Positions 35,745-44,159 of a stretch of DNA of 64,000 nt are shown one piece after another. The stretch's first letter is position 1; every line of letters begins with the position of its first letter. A program made the position numbers and the translations under genes. The notes under the pieces were generated by a model, which did no database searches, was not told the origin of the DNA, and saw nothing but the letters and a program-made list of their open reading frames with translations. Source of the stretch: G963662655 sp963665015 (lineage in GTDB: Bacteria; Cloacimonadota; Cloacimonadia; Cloacimonadales; JAIOQZ01); NCBI GenBank assembly GCA_963665015.2, contig CAXXSY010000003.1:1364001-1428000 (forward strand). The letters are read 5' to 3'.

Positions 35745-36422
35745 TTACCGGGTTTCGTACTGTTCCCAAGGCTTCCGAAGATAGTAGTGCAGCAGGTGTC
35801 GTTTCTGGTTGCCGATGGTCTCGGGCACGATGTCCCTGTTCTGTTCCAGCGCCAGATATTCATGAAACGCGACGCCCTTTTTCTCGGCGGCTTCGCGCAC
35901 GATGTTCACGCCCTCGGTGATCACCTCGCCGGTCGTGAATTCCATCAGATTGGTGTTGCATACAAATTCGTCGATCTCGAGTCCTGAAGTGGTCTCGAGC
36001 ATCCGTGCCATATCCAGGATTTCGTCAACATTGGATGTAAACGGTCTTCGTGTGTTGACAACCAGCTTCATCTGATACCCGCGTTCCTGGATCTCCTGCT
36101 TGAAACGGGCAAGGGCGCGGCTGCCGTTGGGATCGCCGCCCACGTCGAGGATGACCAGCTTGTCCTCCTGCTGGATCGCGCCGCGGATACGGGGCGAGAT
36201 CATGGGCAGGTCCGCATGGGAAAAGCTTCCCTCCGGTGCGACAACCTCGATTCCGTGTTGCGCGAATTCGTCCCGCACCTCTCGACTGCGGAAGTAGGGA
36301 TTTACCACGTCCAGATCGACCAGAGCCGCGTCCTGATCACGATTCTCGAATGCCAGATTCACCGAGTACTCACTCTTGCCGCTTCCATACGCGCCGATTA
36401 CTATTATCAAGTCCTTCTTCAT
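35745..36422 (-). CDS. P-loop ATPase of the MinD/ParA/CobQ-like class, 225 aa
   Basis: A Walker A-type loop GAYGSGKSEYS (residues 9-19) lies in the opening LIIVIGAYGSGKSEYSVNLA, with VDLDVVNPYFRSREV and a later VILDVGGDPNGSRAL as Walker B equivalent. The lack of a deviant KGG-type P-loop separates it from true ParA. The reaction and partner are unknown. The ATG at 36422 has AAGGAG upstream; the longer frame is rejected. It is preceded on the same strand by an esterase gene (gap 52 bases) and may share its transcript. Confidence 0.7.
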   Translation of the reverse strand: MKKDLIIVIGAYGSGKSEYSVNLAFENRDQDAALVDLDVVNPYFRSREVRDEFAQHGIEVVAPEGSFSHADLPMISPRIRGAIQQEDKLVILDVGGDPNGSRALARFKQEIQERGYQMKLVVNTRRPFTSNVDEILDMARMLETTSGLEIDEFVCNTNLMEFTTGEVITEGVNIVREAAEKKGVAFHEYLALEQNRDIVPETIGNQKRHLLHYYLRKPWEQYETR

Positions 36423-36474
36423 TATTAAACTCCTTCGCAACAAACTAAGCGTTCATCCGCCCGAGGCAAGCGAT

Positions 36475-38007
36475 TTATCTGACCGGTATGTACAGCTCGT
36501 TTACCCACAGCGCTTTACGGTCGATGTAGTTTCGGAACTGGTTTCGGATGAAATCGCGGTCGAAACTCACGACCTCGTTGAATACCTCTTCGCCGTTGAC
36601 GATGACTCGTACCGGGTCCTGCATTACGACCATGTCCGGATGGATGCGAATCTTCAGCACCCTGACCCGCGAGGTGCGGATGTTGAAGGTGTTGCCGTAA
36701 AAATTCGCATCGACGCGCGCTGATTTGCATGGGTAGTAGAAGGCGTTGAAATACCCGGCCTCAGGAATACGTCCTTCGAGCAGGAGCTCCTCGCCGTTGC
36801 GATCGACCTTCAGCGCGATCGGTTTGCCGTGATCGGTCAGGCTTTTCGCGTGGTCGATGTCTTCCTGCGTGTTAACCTCTTCGCCGTCGAATTCGAGGAT
36901 GATGTCTCCGGGGGCCAGTCCGATCGCTTTGGCGACTGTCTTGCCGTCCGCAAGCGCCGAGATGCGAACACCCCGCGCCTTATGCTCCATGTCGCTATAG
37001 AATCCGATGGTCAGTCGGGTGTTCATGATGCTGTCCTGGTAGGTGACGTGCCAGGGTTCTGCGTCCATCGTGGTATCGATCCGCGCGATAGAAAGCCAGT
37101 CGCAGTCGCCGTAGATCGATTTTTCCGCTTCCCAGGTTATATGCGGCGCAAAGGGGTCTCGCGGGTGTCGCTTCAGGAAATCGTAGGTGAACTCGAGGTC
37201 TCCCTCGATGCAGACCTCGTCATGCCCAAAGCCGTTGAATTCCTTGTAGATGATGTCCGCACCGGCGTCCAGTGCCAGGCTGACGTACTTCCTCATCTCC
37301 TTTGCTGGATACAGTTTGTCCTTGTCGGTGTTGGCGGCGAAGATCGGGCGATTGGCGAGGTTCACCACGTACGCGCCCTGGTTGGTCATGAAGCTGCCCA
37401 CCGACATCATCCCGATGATCGGCACGAAGGCGCCGAACTCGGATGGGCGGGTAAGCGCGAAGTGGTACGATCCGCTTCCGCCGTCCGATCCGCCGGTCAC
37501 ATAGACACGGTCGTCATCGATGTTGAGCTGGGTCTTCAAATAGCGCAGGATGCCGTGAACTATCTCGTATCCCGGTTCGTCCCACCACATGCAGTCGCTC
37601 TTGCTCTGCGGATAGACGAGAATATAGTCCTTCGAATACTCGTTCACCATGTATCGGTAGGTAGCCAATCCCTTCGTGAAATCGTCGTAGAAATAGGGGA
37701 CGCCCACGCCGCCGTGCAGAAACATATACACCGGTGTCGGTCTCGACGGATCGTAGCTTTCGGGAACGATTACGTGAAACGGCGCGTCCGTGGTATCGTG
37801 AACCGGATAGGTAAAGCTGGCGAGGCTACCGATGCTGTCCCATGCCGGGAAATCGTTGAAATCTGTGAGTCCCGTGTAGAGCGCTTCCGCGTCGAACGTG
37901 CCGTCGTCCAGGATGAGGCGCATCGATTCGGGCAGCGAGTTCTTTTCGATCGCAACGAGGGTTACGATGCAAAATATAATCGCAAGCAGGCTTATCGTCT
38001 TTTTCAT
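36475..38007 (-). CDS. Secreted alpha/beta-hydrolase fused to a PDZ domain, 510 aa
   Basis: Signal peptide (1-19), then an esterase domain (about 70-290) with oxyanion stretch FLHGGVGVPYFYDD, nucleophile in TGGSDGGSGS and the His near NGFGHDEVC. A PDZ domain follows (about 345-420: GVRISALADGKTVAKAIGLAPGDIILEFDGEEV in part), then a beta C-terminal region (about 430-510). PDZ domains are common in periplasmic proteases but unusual on esterases. The start at 38007 is preceded by GGGAG; the longer frame lacks a ribosome site. The substrate is unknown. Confidence 0.78.
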   Translation of the reverse strand: MKKTISLLAIIFCIVTLVAIEKNSLPESMRLILDDGTFDAEALYTGLTDFNDFPAWDSIGSLASFTYPVHDTTDAPFHVIVPESYDPSRPTPVYMFLHGGVGVPYFYDDFTKGLATYRYMVNEYSKDYILVYPQSKSDCMWWDEPGYEIVHGILRYLKTQLNIDDDRVYVTGGSDGGSGSYHFALTRPSEFGAFVPIIGMMSVGSFMTNQGAYVVNLANRPIFAANTDKDKLYPAKEMRKYVSLALDAGADIIYKEFNGFGHDEVCIEGDLEFTYDFLKRHPRDPFAPHITWEAEKSIYGDCDWLSIARIDTTMDAEPWHVTYQDSIMNTRLTIGFYSDMEHKARGVRISALADGKTVAKAIGLAPGDIILEFDGEEVNTQEDIDHAKSLTDHGKPIALKVDRNGEELLLEGRIPEAGYFNAFYYPCKSARVDANFYGNTFNIRTSRVRVLKIRIHPDMVVMQDPVRVIVNGEEVFNEVVSFDRDFIRNQFRNYIDRKALWVNELYIPVR

Positions 38008-38088
38008 GATATACTCCCGACAAAATTTATTGATGTCAATCTTCCGCAAAGATGAAGGTTTGGCAATGATTTTCATTTTGGAAAAAGC

Positions 38089-38117
38089 TTGACGGTTGCG
38101 CTTCTTCCGTATATTAT
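38089..38117 (+). promoter_or_regulatory. Strong promoter of the iron-sulfur membrane protein gene
   Basis: TTGACG (38089-38094), a 17-base spacer and TATTAT (38112-38117). The predicted start near 38124 falls inside the ribosome site GAAGGAG of the gene, leaving an unusually short leader. Confidence 0.6.
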
Positions 38118-38132
38118 TCTGAAGGAGATTTT

Positions 38133-38915
38133 ATGGACTTGATTCGATTACGCAAGATAACGCAGATTGTTTTCCTCGTGCTTTCAATGACCATGTTCGG
38201 CATGCTGGCGTTCGGGATAATCGACGGGGTGGCGCACGAGTTCTGCCCATATTCGGAGGTGTGCTTCGGGCTGTTTGGGCTGAATCCGAAGGTGCGCGTT
38301 CTGTTCTTTCCGGCGGCGCTTGTAATGGGCATTATACTGACGATCGCGCCGATCTTCCTCAGTCGTGTATTCTGCGGCTACGTCTGCCCGTTTGGTACGA
38401 TACAGGAGTGGCTGTTCAAGCTCCGCAGGACGAAGAAGAAATTCAAGCACCCGATCCCATACAAAATCAACCGCTGGATGACACTGATCAAGTACGGTGT
38501 GCTGCTTTTTACGGTGGTGGCGGCGTTTTTCGGCTGGCAACGACTCTACATGGGCTTCTGTCCAGCGCTGCTGTTCGCGCAGCCGTTTCGGATCGCCATT
38601 CCGGGTATCCTCACGCTGATCTCGCTTATAATCGGCGGTTTCTGGATCGAGCGCTTCTTCTGCCGGTATCTGTGCCCGTTCGCGGCGCTGATGAATCTGA
38701 TGCAATACCTTGGGAAATTCTTCGGGATCAAACGCCCGAAAATCTATCGCAATATCGAGACGAGTCTGAATTGCTTCACTTGCGCGAACTACTGTCCCAT
38801 GCAGATCGATATTGGCTATCTGGAGACCATCGAGAGCCCGAATTGCATCCAGTGCAGACGTTGTATCCGCAGATGCTCGAAAAAGGACCCAACCTGCTGT
38901 TGCTATCGGGATTAG
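38133..38915 (+). CDS. NapH/YccM-like 4Fe-4S membrane protein, 260 aa
   Basis: About five membrane segments carry two CxxxCP motifs of the NapH/RnfA-like family: CGYVCPFGTIQEW (near residue 85) and CRYLCPFAALMNL (near 172). The C-terminus has two ferredoxin-like clusters, CFTCANYCPMQI and CIQCRRCIRRC. It should pass electrons across or along the inner membrane. No partner reductase gene is adjacent, so the pathway is unknown. GAAGGAG precedes the ATG. The protein ends in an odd cysteine-rich tail, CCCYRD. Confidence 0.85.
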   Translation: MDLIRLRKITQIVFLVLSMTMFGMLAFGIIDGVAHEFCPYSEVCFGLFGLNPKVRVLFFPAALVMGIILTIAPIFLSRVFCGYVCPFGTIQEWLFKLRRTKKKFKHPIPYKINRWMTLIKYGVLLFTVVAAFFGWQRLYMGFCPALLFAQPFRIAIPGILTLISLIIGGFWIERFFCRYLCPFAALMNLMQYLGKFFGIKRPKIYRNIETSLNCFTCANYCPMQIDIGYLETIESPNCIQCRRCIRRCSKKDPTCCCYRD

Positions 38916-38932
38916 ATGAAGAGATGCAGGCT

Positions 38933-38984
38933 AAAACCAACTTCTGAATGTGGCACGCCAGTGACTCTTCCGGCTGTTGGTTTT
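38933..38984. repeat. Long palindromic repeat, third relative of the 7030-7081 element
   Basis: Outer arms AAAACCAAC/GTTGGTTTT are complementary but differ in sequence from the other copies; the interior keeps TTCTGAATGTGG and GCCAGTGACTCTTCCG. It starts 17 bases after the iron-sulfur gene. Confidence 0.75.
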
Positions 38985-39019
38985 CAATGGCGTAACCGTC
39001 CACAGTATTCGATGTAATA

Positions 39020-39070
39020 AATCAAGCAGGGGTGCCTGGGTTCCAGCGGAGGAGATGCAGGCAGGGGTGC
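39020..39070. repeat. Two REP-like units, the second cut by the IS element
   Basis: Two reverse-orientation units start at 39020 and 39055, again 35 bases apart. The second reads ATGCAGGCAGGGGTGC and then runs straight into the left end of the IS element. Confidence 0.8.
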
Positions 39071-40681
39071 CTCAGACTGTTGACAAAGATGACCGTCCAT
39101 TTTCCGTGCGGGATTTACAGCACATGAAAAAGGTTGTAAATATAGCATAAAACGCTTGCCATCAGAGGGATGCGCATTATTGTTGTCTCATATTTGAGGT
39201 AAATAATGCTGAAAAAAGAAATCGATTTTCAACCTGAGATGGAGTTCGTTAACATCGAGGATTTGGTTCCGAAGAATCACCTTCTGCGAAAAATCCAACG
39301 CCACATCGACTTTTCCTTTATCCTGAAGAATACAGCTCATCTTTATTGCGAAGATAATGGCAGGCCCCCCGTTCATCCGATCCGATTGTTCAAAATGCTG
39401 TTGATTGGGTATCTATTTGGCATCCGTTCCGAACGCCAGCTTGTTAAAGAGATCGAGGTAAATGTGGCTTACCGCTGGTTTTTGGGGTTTGGGCTGCTGG
39501 ACAAGATACCGCACCATTCCGTATTTAGCCAGAACAGGCGCAGAAGGTTCACCGATAGCAAGGTGTTTGAGGAAATCTTTGTTGAGATTGTCCGGCAGGG
39601 GATTGCGAAAGGTCTGGTCGAGGGAAAGATACTCTATACGGATTCGACCCACACGAAGGCAAACGCTAACAAGCAGAAGTTTAAGAAGATTGTGGTGGAA
39701 GAAGAGCCGAAAACCTATCTCAAAGAACTGGATAAAGACATCAACGATGACCGTGAGAAAAGGGGTAAAAAACCTCTACCGCCGCGAAAAGAAGATGATC
39801 CACCCACCAAAAAGATCAAGTCCAGCACGACGGATCCGGACAGCGGATACATGGTTCGAGACGGCAAACCCAAGGGCTTTTTCTTTCTGACTCAGCGCAC
39901 GGTTGATTCCAAATGTAACTTCATCACGGATGTGGATGTATTCCCTGGCAATGTCAATGATTGTATCCCTTATCTAGCGCTGCTCGATCGGCAGATCGAA
40001 CGGTTTGGATTCGACGTCAAAGCCGTCGGTCTTGATTCGGGATACAATACGTACTATATCTGTAAGAAGCTGCACGAACGAAAGATAATGGGAGTGATCA
40101 GCCCACGTCGAGACTCGGGTCACAAAGGACTTTTCAGAAAATGGCGGTTCGACTATGATCCCATAAACGATTACTATGTCTGCCCAAACGGGTGTATTTT
40201 AAGCTATCAAGGAACTAATCGGGATGGCAGTCAGGCGTATATATCCAACCCTGAAGACTGTCGTAAGTGTCCACTTCGAGATAAATGCACTGCGAGTAAG
40301 AAATGTCAAAGAATCGTGCATCGTCATGTCTGGCAAGACTATCGAGACGAGATAGACAGAAATCGGAAATCGTTCTGTGGAAGAGAAATCTTCAAGGGAC
40401 GAAAAGAGACGATTGAGCGGAGCTTCGCCAACGCGAAGCAACTACACGGATATCGATACGCAAGATACAGAGGATTGGAGAGAGTGAAAGAACAAGCCTA
40501 CATGACCGCTATTGCCCAAAACGTGAAAAAGCTGGTCAACAGGCTTTTTCGTCTTTTTTTCGCTGGGGGCATATACGGCTTCCGATGCCCAATTTCAGCC
40601 TGAAAATCGTAAAATAGAACCGCTGTATTATGATTACAAGTGCACACGTTGCCGCAGACCATGCTTGGTCAACAGCCTGAG
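39071..40681 (+). mobile_element. IS1182-family-like insertion sequence, about 1.6 kb
   Basis: The ends are imperfect inverted repeats: left CTCAGACTGTTGACAAAG (39071-39088), right, read as reverse complement from 40681, CTCAGGCTGTTGACCAAG. They match at 16 of 18 positions. One transposase gene fills the interior. Both flanks are REP-like hairpin halves in opposite orientation. No target duplication is visible. The intact gene suggests a recent or functional element. Confidence 0.82.
39206..40603 (+). CDS. IS1182-family transposase, DDE type, 465 aa
   Basis: An N-terminal DUF772-like domain (about 25-100: HPIRLFKMLLIGYLFGIRSERQL in part) precedes a DDE catalytic domain. The likely catalytic residues are the Asp in YTDSTHTKANANK (near 149), the Asp in VGLDSGYNT (near 278) and the Glu in ETIERSFANAKQLHGYRY (near 398). 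A zinc-like cysteine group (CRKCPLRDKC) lies before the last part, as in relatives. Full length for the family, with no frameshift. It mediates cut-and-paste movement of the surrounding element. Confidence 0.92.
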   Translation: MLKKEIDFQPEMEFVNIEDLVPKNHLLRKIQRHIDFSFILKNTAHLYCEDNGRPPVHPIRLFKMLLIGYLFGIRSERQLVKEIEVNVAYRWFLGFGLLDKIPHHSVFSQNRRRRFTDSKVFEEIFVEIVRQGIAKGLVEGKILYTDSTHTKANANKQKFKKIVVEEEPKTYLKELDKDINDDREKRGKKPLPPRKEDDPPTKKIKSSTTDPDSGYMVRDGKPKGFFFLTQRTVDSKCNFITDVDVFPGNVNDCIPYLALLDRQIERFGFDVKAVGLDSGYNTYYICKKLHERKIMGVISPRRDSGHKGLFRKWRFDYDPINDYYVCPNGCILSYQGTNRDGSQAYISNPEDCRKCPLRDKCTASKKCQRIVHRHVWQDYRDEIDRNRKSFCGREIFKGRKETIERSFANAKQLHGYRYARYRGLERVKEQAYMTAIAQNVKKLVNRLFRLFFAGGIYGFRCPISA

Positions 40682-40705
40682 ACGTCCTCGTCTGCATCTC
40701 TTTTC
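40682..40705. repeat. REP-like hairpin remnant at the right IS flank
   Basis: ACGTCCTCGTCTGCATCTCTT is the right part of a forward-orientation unit whose left arm stops at the IS boundary. Confidence 0.7.
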
Positions 40706-40709
40706 CCCA

Positions 40710-43205
40710 TCACCCATCCATCTTCAATAAATACCGCAATATCTCGATTGTCTCCTGTTTGCCGGACGACCCATCCAGCGGTGCCGGGCCGACGCACGAC
40801 GGGCATCCCTCGTCGCATTCGCAGTGCTCGATCAGATCGAGGGCGCTTGCGAGCAGTTCTCGGTGCATGTCGTACAGTTTGCGGCTAAGCCCGATGCCGC
40901 CACCGGCCGCGTCATAGACAATGATCGCGGGCTTTCCGCTGGTCAGGGGCGAACGAACCTGCGAGAGCACGCCCAGATCGGTGTAGTCGCACATCAGATA
41001 GAGCGGCGCGAGGTGTCGCAGGACGTGGGTCAGGCCGGTCATGCCGCTTTGCATATAGACGTTGAACTCTGCGATGCGGTGGCAGGAGGGGCACAGGGTG
41101 ACGAGGTTCTCGGGCAGGTTGGCGATATCGGGATTCGCGCAGGCGCGGAAGGGGATGATGTGATGCACGTCGTGCGCTCTGCCGGATTCCTCCCTGCCGC
41201 AGTGACGGCACTTGAACTCGTCCCGGGCGCGGATCGTCTGCTTGATCTCTTCCCAGTTCGGGCCATACTGGTTCGGGTCGCTGCCCCAGACTCCGATTTC
41301 GCGGAAATGATCGACCGTCTCGTCGGGAAGGCCGATCCAGAATCCGCAGGTGTGCAGGTCGGTCGGCGGCAGATCGACCTCGCCGTAGCCCAGGATTTCA
41401 TTGGTCTGGAACTTGAGCCTTCGGAAGCCGGTCACGCGGCGTGTGACCTGGAGGTTGCCGTAGTAGATAAGGTATTGCCCGGCGTCGTCTTCGAGATCGG
41501 TACCCTTCGGCTGCACCTCGGTCTCGCTCATGACGTCGGTGTAATAGTCCGTCTCGCACGCCTTCAGATGCACGACGGCGTTGTCGATATCAAGGCTCTC
41601 GACCAGGTAGCTCTGTCCCTCGTGGAAATAGACCGCCTGCGGGTGGGTCATCCAGAAGGCACTGTTGTAATCGACCTTGCCGATGGCCCGGGACGGGGCG
41701 TCTTCCGTATCGAGCTGAAGCGCGAAGGTCTGCGGCGACGTACTCCGGAGCGAGACCGCCTCGGAGGGATAACGCTCGTCCATCCAGAACCACTTTTCGC
41801 CCGATTGATGCAGAACGCCTTGCTCCTGTTGGATTTGCAGGATTTCGCTCACCTCGTCGTGCGGCACCGATCCGAAGTTCTCGCCACTGCGGAAGGGCAG
41901 CTCAAAGGCGGCGCACTGGATGTGCTGAAAGAGGATGAAGAGGTGGTTCGGGTTCACCAGGCAGTTCTCCGGCGAGCGTCCGAAGAAGTATTCCGGGTGC
42001 GTGGAGAGGAATTGATCGATCGGTCGGGCGGCGAGAACGAGTACGGCCGCTGAGGCGCGGTCACGTCTTCCGGCGCGCCCCGCCTGCTGCCAGGTGGAGG
42101 CGATCGATCCGGGGTAGGCGTTGATGAGCGCGACGTCGAGATGTCCGATATCGATCCCCGCTTCGAGCGCGCTGGTGGCGATCACGGTGCGGATGGAGCC
42201 ATTTTGCAGCGCAACTTCGATTTCACGACGCTGCTTTGGCAGGTAGCCGCTCCGGTAGCCGCGTATTCGCTCCGGCGCTACGATCCCCGCATCGCGCATA
42301 TAGCGCAGGATCAGCTCCACCGATTTGCGCGAGATGGTGAAAACAATGCTCTGCAATCCCTCTTTGAGGGCGTCTTTCGTCAGCCGGATCGTCTCCTGCA
42401 TGCTGCTCCTGCGGATACCGAGCTGCTTGTTCACGACGGGCGGATTGTAGAGGATGAAGTACTTCGCGCCCCGTCCGGCACCGTCCTCGGTGATGGAACG
42501 AACCGGCTCTTCGATCAGGTTGACGGCGTGCTCTTCGGGATTGGATATGGTGGCGGAGGTGAGGATGAATACCGGCTTCGAGCCGTAGAATCGCGCGATC
42601 CGCTTCAGCCTGCGCAGGACGTTGACCACGTGGCTGCCGAAGATGCCGCGGTAGCTGTGAACCTCGTCGATGACCACGTACCGAAGGTTGCGGAAGAGGC
42701 TTTGCCAGCGCGTGTGATGCGGCAGGATCCCGGTGTGCAGCATGTCCGGATTGGTCAGGATCACGCTTGCGTTTTCGCGGATCGGTTTGCGGTGATCCTT
42801 GGGAGTGTCGCCGTCGTAGATGCCGATGCTCGTGTCCGTACCGGTCGGGATCAGCTCCTCGAACTGCTTCTTCTGATCCTGTGCGAGCGCTTTGGCGGGG
42901 AAGAGGTAGAGCGCACGGGCGTCGCGATCCCGCAGCATGGCGTTGAGCACGGGCAGGTTGTAACAGAGCGTCTTTCCGCTGGCGACGCCGGTGACGACCA
43001 CGGTGCTCATGCCTCTGTGGACGCTGTCGAACGCCTCCCGCTGATGTGAATAGAGACGCCGGATACCGCGTCGTTCGAGCGTCGATTTCAGCCTTGGATC
43101 GAGCGCTTCCGGGAAGTTCCGCCACTCCGCGTCCCGAGCCGCCATGAAGTGAAAATGCGCGTTCTGCTTGTTCAACCTGCGAACGAATGTCTCGATCGAT
43201 CTCAT
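40710..43205 (-). CDS. MrfA-like DEAD/H helicase (DUF1998 class) with embedded HNH domain, 831 aa
   Basis: The SF2 helicase core has a Walker A-like GVASGKT (near residue 73), DEVH box in VVIDEVHSY (near 180), motif III SAT and motif VI QQAGRAGRR (near 375). The C-terminus carries a four-Cys zinc motif in CECDEGCPSC (near 797), as in MrfA/YprA-type helicases that act in crosslink repair. Between about residues 655 and 715 there is an HNH nuclease-like unit: CRHC, then DVHHIIPFRA, ENLVTLCPSCH. This is an addition to the usual architecture. The gene is divergent from a SprT-like protease gene only 41 bases away. No accessory exonuclease (MrfB) gene was seen. Confidence 0.88.
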   Translation of the reverse strand: MRSIETFVRRLNKQNAHFHFMAARDAEWRNFPEALDPRLKSTLERRGIRRLYSHQREAFDSVHRGMSTVVVTGVASGKTLCYNLPVLNAMLRDRDARALYLFPAKALAQDQKKQFEELIPTGTDTSIGIYDGDTPKDHRKPIRENASVILTNPDMLHTGILPHHTRWQSLFRNLRYVVIDEVHSYRGIFGSHVVNVLRRLKRIARFYGSKPVFILTSATISNPEEHAVNLIEEPVRSITEDGAGRGAKYFILYNPPVVNKQLGIRRSSMQETIRLTKDALKEGLQSIVFTISRKSVELILRYMRDAGIVAPERIRGYRSGYLPKQRREIEVALQNGSIRTVIATSALEAGIDIGHLDVALINAYPGSIASTWQQAGRAGRRDRASAAVLVLAARPIDQFLSTHPEYFFGRSPENCLVNPNHLFILFQHIQCAAFELPFRSGENFGSVPHDEVSEILQIQQEQGVLHQSGEKWFWMDERYPSEAVSLRSTSPQTFALQLDTEDAPSRAIGKVDYNSAFWMTHPQAVYFHEGQSYLVESLDIDNAVVHLKACETDYYTDVMSETEVQPKGTDLEDDAGQYLIYYGNLQVTRRVTGFRRLKFQTNEILGYGEVDLPPTDLHTCGFWIGLPDETVDHFREIGVWGSDPNQYGPNWEEIKQTIRARDEFKCRHCGREESGRAHDVHHIIPFRACANPDIANLPENLVTLCPSCHRIAEFNVYMQSGMTGLTHVLRHLAPLYLMCDYTDLGVLSQVRSPLTSGKPAIIVYDAAGGGIGLSRKLYDMHRELLASALDLIEHCECDEGCPSCVGPAPLDGSSGKQETIEILRYLLKMDG

Positions 43206-43246
43206 TTTGATTGACCTTTTTGTTCCGTGAAAATTATTTCGAGTCC

Positions 43247-43984
43247 ATGAAGAAACCCATGATACTTCAAGTGTTCGACGACCATGTTGTCAAAGCAAAA
43301 ATCGAGCGTGTCCGCCAAAAGCTTCTCGATAAGGCGGTTGGAATCGACGCGGAGAATTTCACCGCGATCTCGACGGCCGATCTCAGGCTTCTCTTCGAAC
43401 TCTACTACGAGGAGTTTTTCGATCCAGAGACACGGTCGTACTGGCAGGTACATTTCTCGATGTCCAAGCGTATGACGAAGACCGCCGGCAAGGTCATCTA
43501 CAATCGACGGGACACGATCTGCGAGATACGCATCGCAACGTACCTGCTCTTCCGTCTCGATTTCTCCGATCCGGATCAATTCTACGTCGTCAACGGCATC
43601 AAGTGCTACACACGGCTGGATTGCCTGATGCGCGTGTTTGAGCACGAGATCGTGCACGTCTTCGAATACATTGCCTGCGGAAACTCGAACTGCTCGCAGC
43701 CGCGCTTCAAGGACATGGTCTATAAGCTCTTCCGGCACACCGAGACGAAGCACGAGATGACCACCTCGAAGAGAGAGCCGGTGCCGGAAGGTACATTCAA
43801 GCCGGGCGACAGGGTGCGATTCCTCTACCGCGGAACCGTCGTCGAGGGAACGATCAGGGGAATCCGCAAACGGGCGACCGTGCTGGGCGAACCGGTGCAG
43901 GACAAATCGGGCAGGAAGCTCATGCCGAAGTACTACGTCCCGCTGTCGAGGCTGATAAAAATCGATAGAACTGGACAAGCGTGA
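43247..43984 (+). CDS. SprT-like (Spartan-type) metalloprotease, 245 aa
   Basis: The zinc motif HEIVH in FEHEIVHVFEYIACG (near residue 130) lies in a SprT-like fold beginning LRLLFELYYEEFFDP. A C-terminal SH3/KOW-like segment (about 190-245: KPGDRVRFLYRGTVVEGTI) may bind nucleic acid. SprT-family proteases digest proteins crosslinked to DNA. Two starts are possible: ATG 43247 (weak ribosome site) or TTG 43211; the ATG is preferred because the TTG lies almost at the divergent helicase start. The shared promoter region with the helicase suggests joint control. Confidence 0.75.
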   Translation: MKKPMILQVFDDHVVKAKIERVRQKLLDKAVGIDAENFTAISTADLRLLFELYYEEFFDPETRSYWQVHFSMSKRMTKTAGKVIYNRRDTICEIRIATYLLFRLDFSDPDQFYVVNGIKCYTRLDCLMRVFEHEIVHVFEYIACGNSNCSQPRFKDMVYKLFRHTETKHEMTTSKREPVPEGTFKPGDRVRFLYRGTVVEGTIRGIRKRATVLGEPVQDKSGRKLMPKYYVPLSRLIKIDRTGQA

Positions 43985-43997
43985 AGAGGCTGTGAAA

Positions 43998-44090
43998 ATG
44001 ACATGTGAAAGATGTGAATTTCGCGGATGCCCGTTCGGAGTCCGAGTGTTAATGTGGGTTGTTCACGAATACATGGGTATTTTCTCATGA
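43998..44090 (+). CDS. Possible 30-residue cysteine-bearing small ORF
   Basis: ATG at 43998, with AGAGG 8 bases upstream, opens MTCERCEFRGCPFGV, a CxxC pair plus a third Cys, then a hydrophobic stretch to a stop at 44088-44090. It lies 13 bases after the SprT-like gene. There is no supporting homology; the Cys spacing is the only reason to list it. Confidence 0.25.
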   Translation: MTCERCEFRGCPFGVRVLMWVVHEYMGIFS

Positions 44091-44159
44091 TTCTTTGCGT
44101 ATTCACACAGATTCGGAGATCGAACGCCACACAAGAGTTTTTTTAGAGGGGGAGCGACC

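Noticed and set aside
39067..40685. Target-site duplication of the IS element
   Set aside because: Flanks GCC/ACG or CCT/AGA do not match at any tested boundary.
41050..41260. Intein or homing endonuclease as explanation for the HNH block in the helicase
   Set aside because: No intein splice-junction residues or LAGLIDADG blocks flank it and the surrounding helicase sequence is not interrupted in a conserved motif.
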